Shown piece after piece: positions 11,801 through 24,595 of a DNA stretch of 64,000 nucleotides. The notes below the pieces were generated by a model. The model searched no databases. It had not been told where the DNA came from and was given only the letters and a program-made list of their open reading frames with translations. Position numbers and translations under genes: made by a program. This DNA comes from Membranipora membranacea (taxonomy: Eukaryota; Bryozoa; Gymnolaemata; Cheilostomatida; Membraniporidae), in the NCBI GenBank assembly GCA_914767715.1, contig OU612068.1, positions 28,830,001 through 28,894,000 of the forward strand, read 5' to 3'. Every line of letters starts with the position of its first letter. The stretch's first letter is position 1.

Positions 11801-14800
11801 GTCTATAGTGATACTATCCTGGGTTTTCTGATGTTAAATCAATCTAATAATTCATGCCTGCTTTGTGATTTGCAGACCTAATTGCTTTTTTTTACCTTAG
11901 TTTGCCTTCCTAGACCTTGTATCTAATATCTTGATGTTATGCACTCACAACAGGGAGTAGGTGACAAATTTTCTGCTGACAATATTAATGACTTTGAAGT
12001 TGTTCCCTCTCTGACATTGAAGTACTGAGATCGGACAACTTCCATTATACACTTAGCAGTAGCTCTATGATCAGTGTTTATACTTTTCAGCGTAATCCAG
12101 TGTGGATACCAAAATATATGCTGTACCAGGTATAAATAACAAAGGGTTGTTGTTACACAATTTAAGAATACTTGTGTTAATGTTATGTGTTTGGTATATT
12201 TGGACTGTACCTTCGTACAATAACTTCTGCCTTTGACTAAAGTTCAAGCAGGAGTGTCCAGCCATATGTCAAATGTTAATGAGCCCATTTTATTTCCACA
12301 GTGGAAGGAGAAAGAGGTTAGATTGATAGCCAAACTAACCGACGATTATAAGAGGCGTGATATGGATAGAGAGATTCTCTGTAAGAAGAAAATCTCTGAA
12401 AATAACAACATGCAGCAGGAACTACAGAAGATGATAAATCAGCTCAACAAAAGAGAAAAATCCATCGCTAAAAAAGAGCATGAGGTATAATCTGCAGATA
12501 ATCACAATGCTCTCTTTTTCTCTATATATCGTAATATAGTATACATGGCATGTGTATAGATGGCTGATAGGGACACATAGATCAACGATTAAATGCACAA
12601 TGACTAATAATGATAAAAAGCCATAGATTATCACTCGATGGCTTGCTTGTACAGGATAACTATTTTATATCCAATCCATGTACTCATAACAGTGTAAACT
12701 TATTTTTTGCACTATGGTCATGTAGTAAGTATGTATCAATATTTTAGTTGTCACTCGCCGAGGCTGAACAGAAACACTCATACGATAGAAAACTTCTGGA
12801 TCTGAAGGAAGGTTCTCGTAGATTGGAGCAAGAGTGTGAGCACAGACTAAATCTAGCTCGGTAGGCTCATCATAATACACGAAAACATGCCATCAACGTA
12901 CATTATTACGTTAAATACACCTCATATCAAGATTCAATATGTTTTCTGTGTCTATAATTTGTCGAGCCTTTTCTTACCTCAAACTGACAGTGATATAGTA
13001 TATTTGTTTGCATTTTGTAGTATTCTTTAGATATTGATATGTTAGACCAAACTTTGAGTCTTAGTTAGCACCTGAAGTTTGTGTGTTTGATTACAGGTCT
13101 AGGAACTCAGACTATGAGCAGCAGGTTACACTACTAAAGCAGAAGGTAAAACTAGTCATTCAACATTCAGTCATCTTATTAATTACTTTCTTCATCTAGG
13201 ATGATCCTGTCATTAGCGAATATGGTTAAAACTTCTTTGAATTTTGTTTTATGGGACAAGATTATTGTCATTAAACATTATTAATGTTCTTAACTGTGAT
13301 AGAAGAGGATTAGATGGTCACATAAATGGTGTCAATGTTGTCTTTAGCAGATCCGCACACCCCATAAATTACACACGAAAAGGGCAAAATTTGGTTTTTG
13401 TTAGTAGACGGTTTGTCACATGGCAATTTTAGTAAGCGCCCTGTGCATTAAAAGTGACAAATATAACAACTTCACCCACCCGTCTATAGCAAACACTCAG
13501 AGAACATATTATTCAATCATTGATTGGAGCATTGTCCCCTGTTAAAAGTCATGTCTGTTTTTACGGCCACTGTTTATGACGTCATAGTGTTAAGTGGTAG
13601 TCATCTGCTCTTTGATTATGTATAGATGACTCTATCATATTTTTTCTGAGGTAGGCTGTATATGCGTTTGTCATGTTTGCAGTTAGATGAAGCAGCAGTG
13701 AAATACACTGGCTTAGAGAGAGAATTCAGTCATTACAAGCAACAACAGCATGATAAACCAGAAGTCAAACTGCAGTCAGAAATTAACCTGCTTACTTTGG
13801 AAAAGGTATGTGAGGACAACTCCCATTGTAACTTATATGACACCAAGTACACATAATATATACTTGCCTGAATCAGAGGCATATCCAATCCTTGAAGTGA
13901 CCTTTGATAACCTCTTCACAGGTTATGTTAGCAAATCATTTATTTAAAAGGAATCTATACAAAATAGTATATTTCTATTTACAATTGTACAGCTAGTCAT
14001 AATTTACAATTTTGTACATTGCACTTCACGCTTTGCAGTATCAGATTGATTGTCATTACACTGGCATGTGCAATGTGTGGTCCATATTGTGCTCTCACTC
14101 CTATGCCCACGCTCATCATCGTCTCTCTGATATACAGGCGTGTCTATCACCCCTCCCTGATTCTTAACTCTCTGCACCTGCTGGTCTACAACCACACACA
14201 TTTCTGAGCTATCATTGATGGTCAATGATAAAGCAGCCAAATTGTCACACATAACCTGAGGTGTATTGTCCTTGACAGAGTCAGCGATCTCTTTCCTCTT
14301 CTTTCCCTTATTTCTTTCATGTGTGAGATCAAAGCGAACTCTGTTAGGAGAAGCTGACCTTGACGGGCTCTTCAGTGAGGAGCAGCGCGGTCTGTTCATA
14401 AGCTGATGACGTGTAGGTACAGTAAGCGTGTACACACGAGGACGCGGTGCCACCTCCTCCTCCTCTGCCTTCTCCTCTGACCCCTCTGCTGCTGATGTGT
14501 CAATTATATCTGAATCTGAGATTGTGTCACTCAATGATGAGCTTTTCACTTCACCATTTCTCTCGCTTGTATGCATGTCGATACTTATAGTTTCTTCAGT
14601 CTGTGCTATCACATCTATGTTAATATAGCTTACACAGTAATAATCTTCTTCGACGTTTCTGTTTCCCTCTGGTGATTCACTCAAACTGCCATTTATATTT
14701 AAATCTGGATGAGATTGTTGTTCTATTGATTTGTTTGTATAGAGAGGGTATGTGTTTGTTATAGCACCTGGAATCACTCTGTCGTTGTTTGAGCTTCCAT

Positions 14801-17800
14801 TGCTATTATCCGCTGATATATATTCCGCAGGCTGCTGAGTAGATGCTGTAATACCATTCTCATGAGATGTCTGAAACTATGAGTTTTATGATATAGAATA
14901 TGTACTGAGGTTAATCTCTTTCATGTAGTAGGCATAGTCAAGTCATCAAGAAGCAACACATTGTGTCACTTGTAATTATTTATTCATTTTATGGCATCGA
15001 ATGTCCTGTTGTGCATTAATGACAATGCAATATCTACTGTCAAATCTTACTCTCATTTACCCACTCAAAGATGACACTCAAAGATGACTCAAAGAAAATA
15101 TAATCACAAAAATACTACAACGTACCTTTTGAAGGCCGCCGCTGCTACTAGTTCGTCTGAGTGTGTAAGCACGTGAGAACTCTAAATTATCCCTCCTACT
15201 TTTTCTCTGCCTACCAATGTTTTTGAACACTCTCCTACCATATATGAGAGCATCTACTATGGAGTGTAACATCAGTAGAGTGTCCGCTGTGTATCCGATC
15301 AGTGAGGCTTGTAAGTGAGTCAGAGTGGATAGGAAGTCTGGTCTTATAACTGATATAATATTCATAGCAAGTGTCGGTAACCAGAGAAGAAGAAAGCTGG
15401 TAAATATAAAGAGAGTCGTCCTCACAGCATTTATCTCATTTTTAAGACCTCCAGCCTGTTTGTTAAGTTTACTATTCGATCGTCGGATTGAGCGGATCTT
15501 GTATAGTATGTATGAATACATGGTTGTCATTGTGAGAAGAGAGACAAAGCTTAATGAGTTAGACAGTAACATGGTGATCGATGATCTCAGCTTCTCCTCT
15601 GTATTACCTCGCGTCAGGATGAATGTCTCACGTACAGCGTCAGCGTAGGAGAGATCAGCTGTCGTTCTCGATGCTGCCACTATAAAATCCCCGGCACCAG
15701 CAATAACACTACTCACCCACACCACGATTATAAACATGGTAATAGATCTCTGTGTGGCTATCTCCTTATAGTGAAGAGGCCAGCGTAACGCTATAAAACA
15801 GTCAGCAGCCAAACCGACTAAGTTCAGTATTGTCACATTACCCAGACCCACTATGATAGACCAGATTATCTTATGTACAATTACGTGTATGCTATAGTCC
15901 AGTTGGTCAGCTATATGTTGCATCATAAACGCTGCCCAGCTTGTTGCTGCGACAATAATATCACACATATTCAAGTTCAAAACAAGAGCCATGGATGGCT
16001 TAGTTGCGGACAATCGACGAGTCCAGCGGAAACAGATAACGTTTCCCACAAGAGCGCAGACAGCTAGTAATGACATCACTGTGCCAAATACAGCAAATAT
16101 AGTAACTGTCAGGGTGTCATGATTCCGATCTGACATAGTTTGGTGTTGAGGAATCTATCATTGAAATTCATGAGTAATTTAGTAAATTCACACTGTTAGT
16201 AAAAGATGGTGTGATCGCATAACTTTGTTGCCGATCGCCTAAATATTATTTTTCCCGGCGAGCTGATCGTGTAAAGGTCCAGATTGTTGTCGTTATGATT
16301 GTGAGTGTGCTGATTGTTATTCGGTGGACGATTGTCAGTTGCTGGTTACTGATTGTATAATAGTGTAATGAGTAGTTTAAGCTGACGCTGTCTGGTTCAT
16401 GTTAACACAGTGTTTGTTGTTTATCACTCTCCCGTTTATCTCCTCTCCTATATTAGTCGTCGCGTCATCGGTCCCTTATTATCTGTCTGTAACTCCCATG
16501 TGTAAAAATAAACCTCTGAATAAGTGCTCTCCACTTCTATTCTGAAAATAACAGTAATATTTACAGTCTACTAATTGATCATATGTAGTCTTATATAAAA
16601 TTAACATAATACATCAGTGCTGAAACTGAAAGTAAATACACACAAACCAATGCACTCTGTTTGTCCTTTTCCCAAATGGCATATAATTAATTGTAACAAA
16701 CCATTCTCTCAACAATGAACAGCACCTCCTGAATGCAGTATCTTATGTTCGCAGATTCACGTTAGAAAAGTAGGCTTGTTATTGAGACAATCACTGGAAA
16801 CTGGTTGTTGTATAGTCTTTGATGAGTGCGATGATTTCAGTGTCAGTACTTAAGAGGAGGCGCATGCAATGTTAATTTCCTGGTCTGTCACATATACTAG
16901 AATTTGACCTGTCAGATTTATATGTATGTGACATTGGTTGTAATTAATGTGTAGCTTGGAGAGCACAGATTATCTAGAAGTCATTGGTGTTATTGATAAA
17001 GATACTGTCTGACTTGATGATTCACATCAATGGTAAGTGAGGCACACTGGTGAAGTGGTGTGTTAAATACCCCTTGAATATACCTGCACAGAATAATTAG
17101 GCATGTACGTAATATTTCTATCTGTCTGAGAATTTGAATGGCTGTCATGAAAAGCATGGGTAGTCAAAACAGGCTATTATTAAATTTTGTAGCTCTGATA
17201 TATGTATTTTTGTTTTATTTCGTGGTTGAAACTTAACTCAGATTTCTATAACAAAGACAGTCATGGCTGTTCCCCTCTGCTGACCTCCCCTTGGGTTTTT
17301 TTTAGTTATCGGCTTATAGTGACAGACAAACATGGGATTGTTCAGATGAACATTCAAATATACTGTAAACATGGGACTTATATTTTACATCTATGAGGGA
17401 TTATAATTTGCTGAAAACTGACTGAAATTCTGCCAATGTTCCCAAATGATTTGTGCAGAGAAATTGTGTTTATATTGTTACGAAATAATTAATAATAATT
17501 TAACAGGCTGTGAGCAGGGAACTTTTGGAAATGATTTAAAGGAATTTGCAAATTTCACTTGATGTTTTCCCACAGTGACAACAATCTTAAACCGATTTGC
17601 AAACACATTGCACAAACACATAAGCTCCAGAATATGAAAGGCAAGGCAGATTGGATAGGCAGTGGGTTGTAATGTCCTTCATTGAATCGCATTTCAAACA
17701 GGAGGGAAGTGAAAAAAATTATCTCAGGATCATGTTTGTACAGAAGGACACCTGGTTTGACTGACCTATTTAATTTCTATCTGTTGATGACTCTTCATTC

Positions 17801-20322
17801 CTATTAGTCGGATCAACTAATTTTTCAAGAGGAGGCATGAGGGCCTCATGCCTCCTCTTGAAAAATGAGGGCCAAGGTGGTGTGATTCTGAGAAATTTGC
17901 AGTAAATTTTGATAGTTACTAGTCACATGTCCTATCGTGGAACAGACACAGAGGAGCTCTGCGAACAATCCATCTAGAAATGCAGTCCGTTGTTGTACAA
18001 CTCTTGATTCATCCAAGGAGTATTGATTCATCACCTATCAACATATCGCCCTAAATAAACATCCTACCTTTGGACTGATCTATCCATAGTTTGATATTTA
18101 TAGATATATTTTATCGACAGGTGGAGCTTGAGAGAAGGTTAGAGTCATGTAATAAATCTAAAGCTCACTATAAACAGCAGTGGGGACGAGCTCTCAAGGA
18201 GAACGCTAAACTAAAGGATGCTTCTGATGAAGAGGCTAAGAGTTTCGCCCAGAGACAAATTCAGGTAAGCTTGATGTGTAACAGACTCACACTCGCTGAA
18301 GGAGGAGTGTCCCGACGGGGGGCAGGTAACTCATACCCTAAAGGAGGAGTGTCCCGATAGGGGGCAGGTAACTCACACCCTGAAGGTGGAGTGTCCCGAT
18401 GGGGGGCAGGTAACTCACACCCTAAAGGAGGAGTGTCCTGATGGGGGGGGGCAGGTTACTCACACCCTGAAGGAGGAGTGTCCCGATGGGGGCCAGGTGA
18501 AACTTACCAGTCTGTGTGTATATTATATGGGTACTTCTATCTCCTGCTCGCTTGATCTACGCTCCTTCTCTAACTCTCACTGTTTTTAGAAGGATGAGTT
18601 TCAGTGTACTTTATTCTTTGCTACGCCTCACTAATCTTAACTTTCAGCTTACTATAATAATCAGACTAATGAGGTTTGAGATGTCATGTCACCAACTGTT
18701 TTGTAATCTGGGGTTTGACAGTTACAGGTTGTGCGTGATTAATCCTTGTTTGCCTGTCATGTGTATTGTAGTGGTGTTGTCGTGTTACACATGTATTCTA
18801 TTTATAGTTGGGATTAGTATTGTGTCTGAAGTATTTCAGCTCACATTATTGTACAGCTCTGGTAGTTCTTTAGCCCTCTGAATATTGTAGCAGAGTATAT
18901 TAAACTCTGTAATCACTCACTTCATTACTAATTCATTAAGTAAAAACAATAGACATTATTCATAGCTAAGTATTTGATTATGATCAGAAGGAGATGTTGT
19001 CTGAAGTAGTGACATCACACTGAGAGACCTCACATTGCGCCCCCACTGTTGCTGCCGTAGAGTCATTGTATATAATAACTCTATGGTTGCTGCCTTAATC
19101 AAAGCTCACAGCATACAAAAACCTTCGAAGACCTAAGCCGTTATAGATCGCTTTTTAGTTCAGTGCCCTTATTGTGGTATTTTATTGCCATGAAATACTA
19201 AAATAAACAATAATTTAGACTGGTTGGTAACTACTAAATTATGTTCTGTATATGATATTATAACGGGTGATCTTTTTTGTTCACAGGAGCTTGAGTTGTT
19301 GAAACAGCGACTATTTGCTGCGGAGGAAAGAGAAATTATAAAATCTGAGAAAACTCAACTTGCTGACATCAAGGAAGAGTTATCAAGGTAATTATTCTGT
19401 ATATTTTTTGACATACAAGCAATAATAATAAGAAAATATACAAATTAAAGTATATCGTGAAATTGAACCTGACTTTCCAATATAACATTTGGAACGAATA
19501 CTTTTCCACAACATAGGTGAACTTAGTTAGTTATCTTATCTTAATCCCGCAGTAATCCTTGATGATTCACCTACTCTTATTATCTTTCTGAGCTAACAAA
19601 TAAATCCAGACGACACAAATGGCGCCAACAATTTGATAATTGAAATATATCCACTGCAAATTGAGTGAAATTGGTAATTTCTGTCCCTTTTCCTGTACAT
19701 GACCATAAGGCTTGCATAAATACATGAGAGCAATATTTTGATGCTGATATTTGATCCAGATTACAAATCACAAGTTACTCTCAAGTTTGAAAATGGCACA
19801 CTTCAGTTCATTTCCAACTAGGTTTACAAAATATCGACTGTTTTTTTGAAGCAATGGTCATGTAAAAAGTGCCAGAATCTACAATTTCCATATCAATATA
19901 TTTGCAAAGTGTGGAGAATCTTGTTACTGTGATAAAATAGGTCTCGTTATTGAAGCAACAATGAAGGATCAGTATTAAAAATCCAATAAATGAGAGCCTA
20001 AAGCATGGTTTTTCTGTGATGTATAATATTTTGATTTCTTGCTGCCAGACAGCAGAAGGAGAAACAGAGGGAAGATAATCAGGAGGATAATAGTCCTTTG
20101 CCTTCATCTCCCCACAAATCTCGACCTGTCACAGTGCCGGTAAACCAGGCTCTGGTAAACCCGGCTCTAGAAGAACAGCTGAGAAGATTACAGAGTGAGA
20201 GAGATAATCTCCTCCGTACTGGAGTATTTAATACTGATGATGAGATGATACTAGAGTTAGAGAGAAGAATTAGAGCCATCATACACAGCATGGATAACAC
20301 TACTGACGGAGGCCTTGTGTGA
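5805..20322 (+). CDS. CEP120: CEP120, centrosomal protein of 120 kDa
   Basis: Coding exons: 5805-5847, 6299-6567, 6834-6963, 7235-7386, 7687-7887, 8128-8241, 8653-8941, 9244-9430, 9611-9760, 10197-10311, 10655-10722, 11413-11626, 12302-12484, 12748-12860, 13097-13145, 13683-13805, 18121-18264, 19287-19387, 20049-20322. All join in frame to 972 aa, close to the human protein (986 aa). CEP120 acts in centriole elongation and ciliogenesis. The N-terminal C2 domain shows [23 protein letters not shown] and [13 protein letters not shown] further C2-like block has [17 protein letters not shown] and [12 protein letters not shown]. From exon 12 the chain is coiled coil ([28 protein letters not shown]), and it ends with the family tail LLRTGVFN and [10 protein letters not shown]. 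The start at ATG 5805 is chosen because its 14 codons ([14 protein letters not shown]) supply the first C2 strand and splice in phase. The 4.3-kb intron 16 hosts an antisense GPCR gene. Confidence 0.93.
6581..6600. repeat. TA microsatellite
   Basis: About ten TA units just inside CEP120 intron 2. Similar tracts lie at 25704-25722 and 33194-33211, each near an exon edge. Confidence 0.85.
13939..13944 (-). promoter_or_regulatory. Polyadenylation signal of the nested GPCR
   Basis: AATAAA on the minus strand about 60 nt after the GPCR stop codon, inside CEP120 intron 16. Confidence 0.5.
14004..16136 (-). CDS. Rhodopsin-class GPCR nested in a CEP120 intron
   Basis: Two coding exons, 16136-15126 and 14870-14004, join in phase to 625 aa. 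Exon 1 holds all seven membrane helices: GNVICF in TM1, LNLNMCD in TM2, FLLLWLP in TM6 (the FxxxWxP motif). The DRY site after TM3 is DCF ([14 protein letters not shown]), and the TM7 NPxxY site is VDALIY. The usual TM3 cysteine for the extracellular disulfide is not seen. Exon 2 encodes a cytoplasmic tail of about 290 residues, acidic and Ser/Thr-rich ([17 protein letters not shown]), likely unstructured. The gene lies wholly within CEP120 intron 16 on the opposite strand. An AATAAA on the minus strand (13944-13939) follows the stop closely. The ligand cannot be inferred; the altered DRY and NPxxY may change G-protein coupling. Confidence 0.85.
17821..17873. repeat. 45-bp palindrome (22-1-22) followed by an 8-bp direct repeat
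   Basis: 17821-17842 and 17844-17865 are perfect reverse complements separated by a single G. TGAGGGCC at 17838-17845 recurs at 17866-17873, directly after the right arm. It lies in CEP120 intron 16, about 1.7 kb upstream of the GPCR start. Confidence 0.9.
18301..18500. repeat. 42-bp minisatellite, five copies, in CEP120 intron 17
   Basis: Copies start at 18301, 18343, 18385, 18427 and 18472 (the fourth is 45 bp because of extra G). Each contains GGAGGAGTGTCC or a close variant and a G-run followed by CAGGTAACTC or a variant, a good 5' splice-site match. It begins 36 nt after the true exon 17 donor (18264|18265). Confidence 0.85.
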
Positions 20323-20480
20323 CATCACTACAGGCTCCACCAATCACATTTCTACTTCTCCACTCGTAGCTTATTTGTATTTATTGTCAATTCTGTGATA
20401 TTTTGTGAGATTGTGAACCTTTATAGCTTTGCCTTTATAACCATCACTTTACTATGATATAATATATATAAACATCTCCT

Positions 20481-20486
20481 AATAAA
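20481..20486 (+). promoter_or_regulatory. Polyadenylation signal of CEP120
   Basis: AATAAA about 160 nt after the CEP120 stop codon, on the same strand. Confidence 0.55.
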
Positions 20487-20519
20487 GTTGAGATACTTTA
20501 ATGATTTCATTTGGTCAAC

Positions 20520-21780
20520 TTCTGGAATTATTCTCTTTTCTTGTTTGTGAATCTATAAATATTACGATACAAGATTAAAAACTTATTTGCCTCTGTTTTA
20601 CTGATTAGTCGATGAGAAATGCTGCATGATGAGAAAATAATTCCTCGAACTTTCACATCAAAGTGGAAATGTACTTTTTGTTTGACCACATGGATGCGGA
20701 GCAAGCCTGAAGTTAGTGTGACTTGATAGGCTTTGCTGGTTGGGGAGGCTAGCGCAAAGTCTGCCTGAGTCCTGGTTATACTGTAATCAGTAATACAAAT
20801 CAGACTCTGACCTGACAACCCCTTTCTCTGTTGAGATAGCTTGATTATTATTCTAGGTCTTAGTGGATGAATTCTTAGGTGGGGCATGTCCCTAACTCCC
20901 TTTCAAAAACTCAGTATTAAAAACTATAAAATTGCTGGGGTCCTTCCCAAGTATCCTTTCCTGATCATAGAAGCTAAATTTTACGAAGTTTTATAATAGG
21001 GTCAGTGTCAGCATATCTAAAAACCAATTCAACTACTATGGTCTGAAAAGGAGATGGTTTCTACTTCCTTGCCACTTCATGTAGGATGAATACTGCTGAG
21101 CAACCTATTTTCGCAGAGCAGGCTCACTACAGATCCGGTGATCTAGATTTGCTGTTATTTGCATCATAGTAAAACTATTAAATTCCATTCGTAGCATAGG
21201 GAAAAGAAAATTCCCACTTCACAAACAATGTGGAGTTAACACAATTTTATGCATATGTAACATACATGAACTTACTCGGTGACTATTGACTCTTTACTCG
21301 GACAGCTGGTGTTTCACTGAATTTCTTGGTTCATATGCAAGGATCATAGATACACGGCCCACACTGCTTGCAAATCGACTCTGTGATACGAATCTCTCTG
21401 CACCGTAGCGACAGTGCCACAAACTGGCTCACTTGACCTTTTTACATTTATTCTATGGAAGCTAACTTCTACCAAGTGAGAGTGGGATGGCATTTCAGTT
21501 TGGGAACTCAAGCACACTTGGGTTAATCTAAACGCTATGGTGCAAATACAACCAACCTGAACTGATCGGTTGCACATGCACAAAGTGTATAAGGCCCCTA
21601 GTCTAAGTGCTCAGACGGTTGCAATGCGAGTTGGTGCTGGTGGCAATACATTGTCAGACACTCACTTTCGTGGCTATGGCCCCCGGTAAGTTCACAAGGA
21701 GCAACCTTCACAAAAAATGTGTTTCATACATAAACATATAAAATAAATAAATAAAGTGCTTATATGTTTATGGTTTTATA
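20520..21780. other. Intergenic, no gene seen
   Basis: No open frame, splice pair or repeat of note between CEP120 and the LINE relic. Confidence 0.4.
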
Positions 21781-21783
21781 TGT

Positions 21784-22600
21784 ATGCTGTCATCTTGCAA
21801 GTACCCAAACCAGTGGCAACAAGCTCACGTCACACCAGTACCCAATACAGCTTTACCATCATCTTTCATGGAATATAGACCAATCTTCCTCATATTTCAT
21901 CTTGGGAAGCTAGCTGAGCAGGAGATAATAACAAGATGCAGAGCAGCAGCAGTGTGCCTATCAGTTAGCTGCCAGCACCACAGTTGCTATTCTCCATCTA
22001 ACCGATGACTGGACTATAAGATATTAGATTAGGATAAATCAGTCAAGTATATACGGAAAACATTTTTAGATTTTTCAAAATTAGCTTTTGACAGGTTACA
22101 GCACAATGTATTATTATCTAAAATTACCAATTACTTCCACATTGAGAATTTTGACTAAGCACAAGATGTGGATGACACAACTATTTATAAAGATGTGTGA
22201 AATTTTAATGATAATGTTGCTTATTATGGTAAACATCAAGCTATGGAATGCTCTGGAGCCAACAACAACAACAAAAATGCCATAACTGTGATTTTAAATG
22301 TGGCTTTTTCTGAGATAGATGGAATTGATCAACCATTACAAAGTAATAATGAAAATATTTTAACATCCAAGTGTGCCAATTTTTTAGGAGTTACTGTTGA
22401 CGGAACAACGTGTCACGCAACCAAATTTTAATTAAATGCAACACTAGACTTTTCCTTATGAAACAACTTAAACAGATGGGCATGAACTCTTCTTGACTTT
22501 TATCTTTTTACCAAACTAGTCTGAAACCCGTCTTTTCTTACGCCTGTCTAGCATGGTACACTTTTTTAGCTGGCAAAGTCAAAAATGTGGCAAAAGACAG
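21784..22600 (+). pseudogene. LINE reverse transcriptase relic A
   Basis: In three shifting frames the plus strand shows non-LTR reverse transcriptase landmarks in the right order. First comes NQWQQAHVTPVPN followed by YRPIFLI and LAEQEIITR; then FLDFSKLAFDRLQHNVLLSK (the DFSKAFDxVxH block); then VDDTTIYK at the catalytic YADD position; then NFLGVTVDG and finally KQLKQMG and SLKPVFSYACLAWY. Stops and frameshifts separate the blocks, and the Tyr-Ala of YADD is lost. The order resembles Jockey/CR1/L2-type elements. No endonuclease or 3' tail was identified. Confidence 0.75.
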
Positions 22601-22609
22601 CCACTATTA

Positions 22610-24590
22610 TTAATACTATGAAGAGCGATTAGCACTTTTGTAAAATTTCTACAGGCTTGACTAAGATCAAAGTGTCACTGCCAATGGCCGGTTAGTGCCA
22701 GTCCAGTTTTGGCAGCTCGCTGCACACCCATGATTAGGAGGTCTTCTATGGCCTCACCTCTAGGATGCATTCTAGTTTTCTAGGATGTATCACCTTCTCA
22801 GTATGATGATTTAAGGCACCTTGCATCCCTCTTTAGGGGCAGCCCAATCTTCTGTTTCTTACTAAACATCAAGAGCGTTTAGCACTTTTGAGCATGACTA
22901 CTGTCATAAATGTTTATTTTCTATGTCAGAGAATTGTTTTAGTAAGATTAGCAGCAACCCGATGAGCCATCAACTTTTTTGTTGTGTAAGATTCAATACT
23001 AAAAATAACCCTTGCAGATCTGTGATTTTTAGAGCCGGAAAGTGAAAAGTGAAAGTGAACTGAGAAAGAAGAGCATTTTTCTTTTTTGTGCGTAACAAGC
23101 CTCATGTTATGTTATGTTGTTATTGCAATGATAGATGATTTTAATACACATGTATGCATACATCCACACCGAATCTCGCTTGAGCTGTCCTGGTGGCCAA
23201 GTGGTTATGGCATTGGCCTTGAAATAAAATGGTGAGCCCTGCTCAGGATCGGATCCTGTCCAAGACGCAACGGCTTTTATTGTCTCTAGATCATATTAAA
23301 TATGTTGTCAGTGCAAGTAATTGCATACAATGACTTCTACACACAACTTGCAACAAATTGAGCATAATTCAGAATATGGAAGCTTAGCTTGAGTGCAGTG
23401 GAAAATATTTTATTGTATTTATATGGAGATAATTATTTCACCCCACATGGTAATTATCTAATGATCACTAAAAGCTCTTTTTTTGAAGAAACAATCAACT
23501 TCCAGATATGCTAAGTGGTATTTCTGTAAACCAACCAGAAAAATAAGATAAGATATCCGAATACGCGTGATATTCTTATATTTTGTAGATTTACCTCCAT
23601 GTTCAGGCTTTGCAGTTGTATTCTTGTAATTGTATAAGTTCAAATCCCTGAGCATTATAACAATAGTTCTGTAATAACTGCCACAATCTTAGAAAGCGAA
23701 CAAACGGTAGAAATGTGGCACAAGCACTGCAAGTATGCAGCAGGCAAACTGTTTCTCACTGGTCACTTGCTCATTGAGCAAGGATGTGGTGTGTTGTAAG
23801 AGAATTTACCTATTTTAGTCCAGTCTAGTTATTTTATATGTTTACTTTATCGTAGCATTACACTTTATTCATTAAAAAGTACAAATTGATATATTAATGT
23901 ACTGTAGCTGAAAAATATGGAATGTAGAATAAAAAAGCTGCATAGCAGACTGCAGTAAATAAGATATGAACACTGCAAATAGGTAAGTAAAAACATTACA
24001 CAGGCCACAATGATATAAATGACCTTATTAGGACATAATGAGAGAGATTTGATGGGACCAAAAAAATAATTAAATCAGGATAACAATGTATCATTTGATA
24101 TAAATGTATAGATTTATATAAATTTATTATTTGATACAATAGTGTTTACCGTACCATGTGCAGAGATGAGGCTCTACATAGCACTTACATTCCTCCAGCA
24201 GACATAGCAAAAAGTATATCACTGGTAAAATTTACAAAGAATTCTACCATCCACTATTCACAGTTGTGGTTTAAGTTTGTTTGGTATAATTTACTGTGGT
24301 ATATCTCAGAATTTATATAGGGGCCTATTTATTTTCTATTCAGGCTCATAAAGGGTCGAAACTAATTATATACATGTAATATAAGCGGGACAGTTGGAAC
24401 AATGCTGTTAGGAATGTTTCTGTGTGGAATGTTCAGCGAGATAAAGTCTACATTTAGAAATAAATGTTTTCAACGAACAGGCAGTATGATAAGATAGCAA
24501 TGCCTAAGCGGAAATCACTGTACACTAATAAAAGTAATTCAGATGGCATGGTTGATTAGGCTCCAACATTGATGAGGTGATTTGTTGCCT
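22610..24590. other. Intergenic, only the tRNA-Ser relic seen
   Basis: AT-rich sequence between LINE relic A and the Ly6 gene. No coding feature was found. Confidence 0.4.
23187..23267 (+). pseudogene. tRNA-Ser-like relic (pseudo-tRNA or SINE head)
   Basis: GTCCTGG at the start pairs with CCAAGAC at the end with one mismatch. The A-box TGGCCAAGTGG, an anticodon-loop string TTGAAAT (TGA, serine), a long variable arm and a degenerate B-box (GGATCGGATCC) are in order, as in tRNA-Ser. The anticodon stem does not pair well, so it is probably not functional. Confidence 0.5.
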
Positions 24591-24595
24591 TCTTT

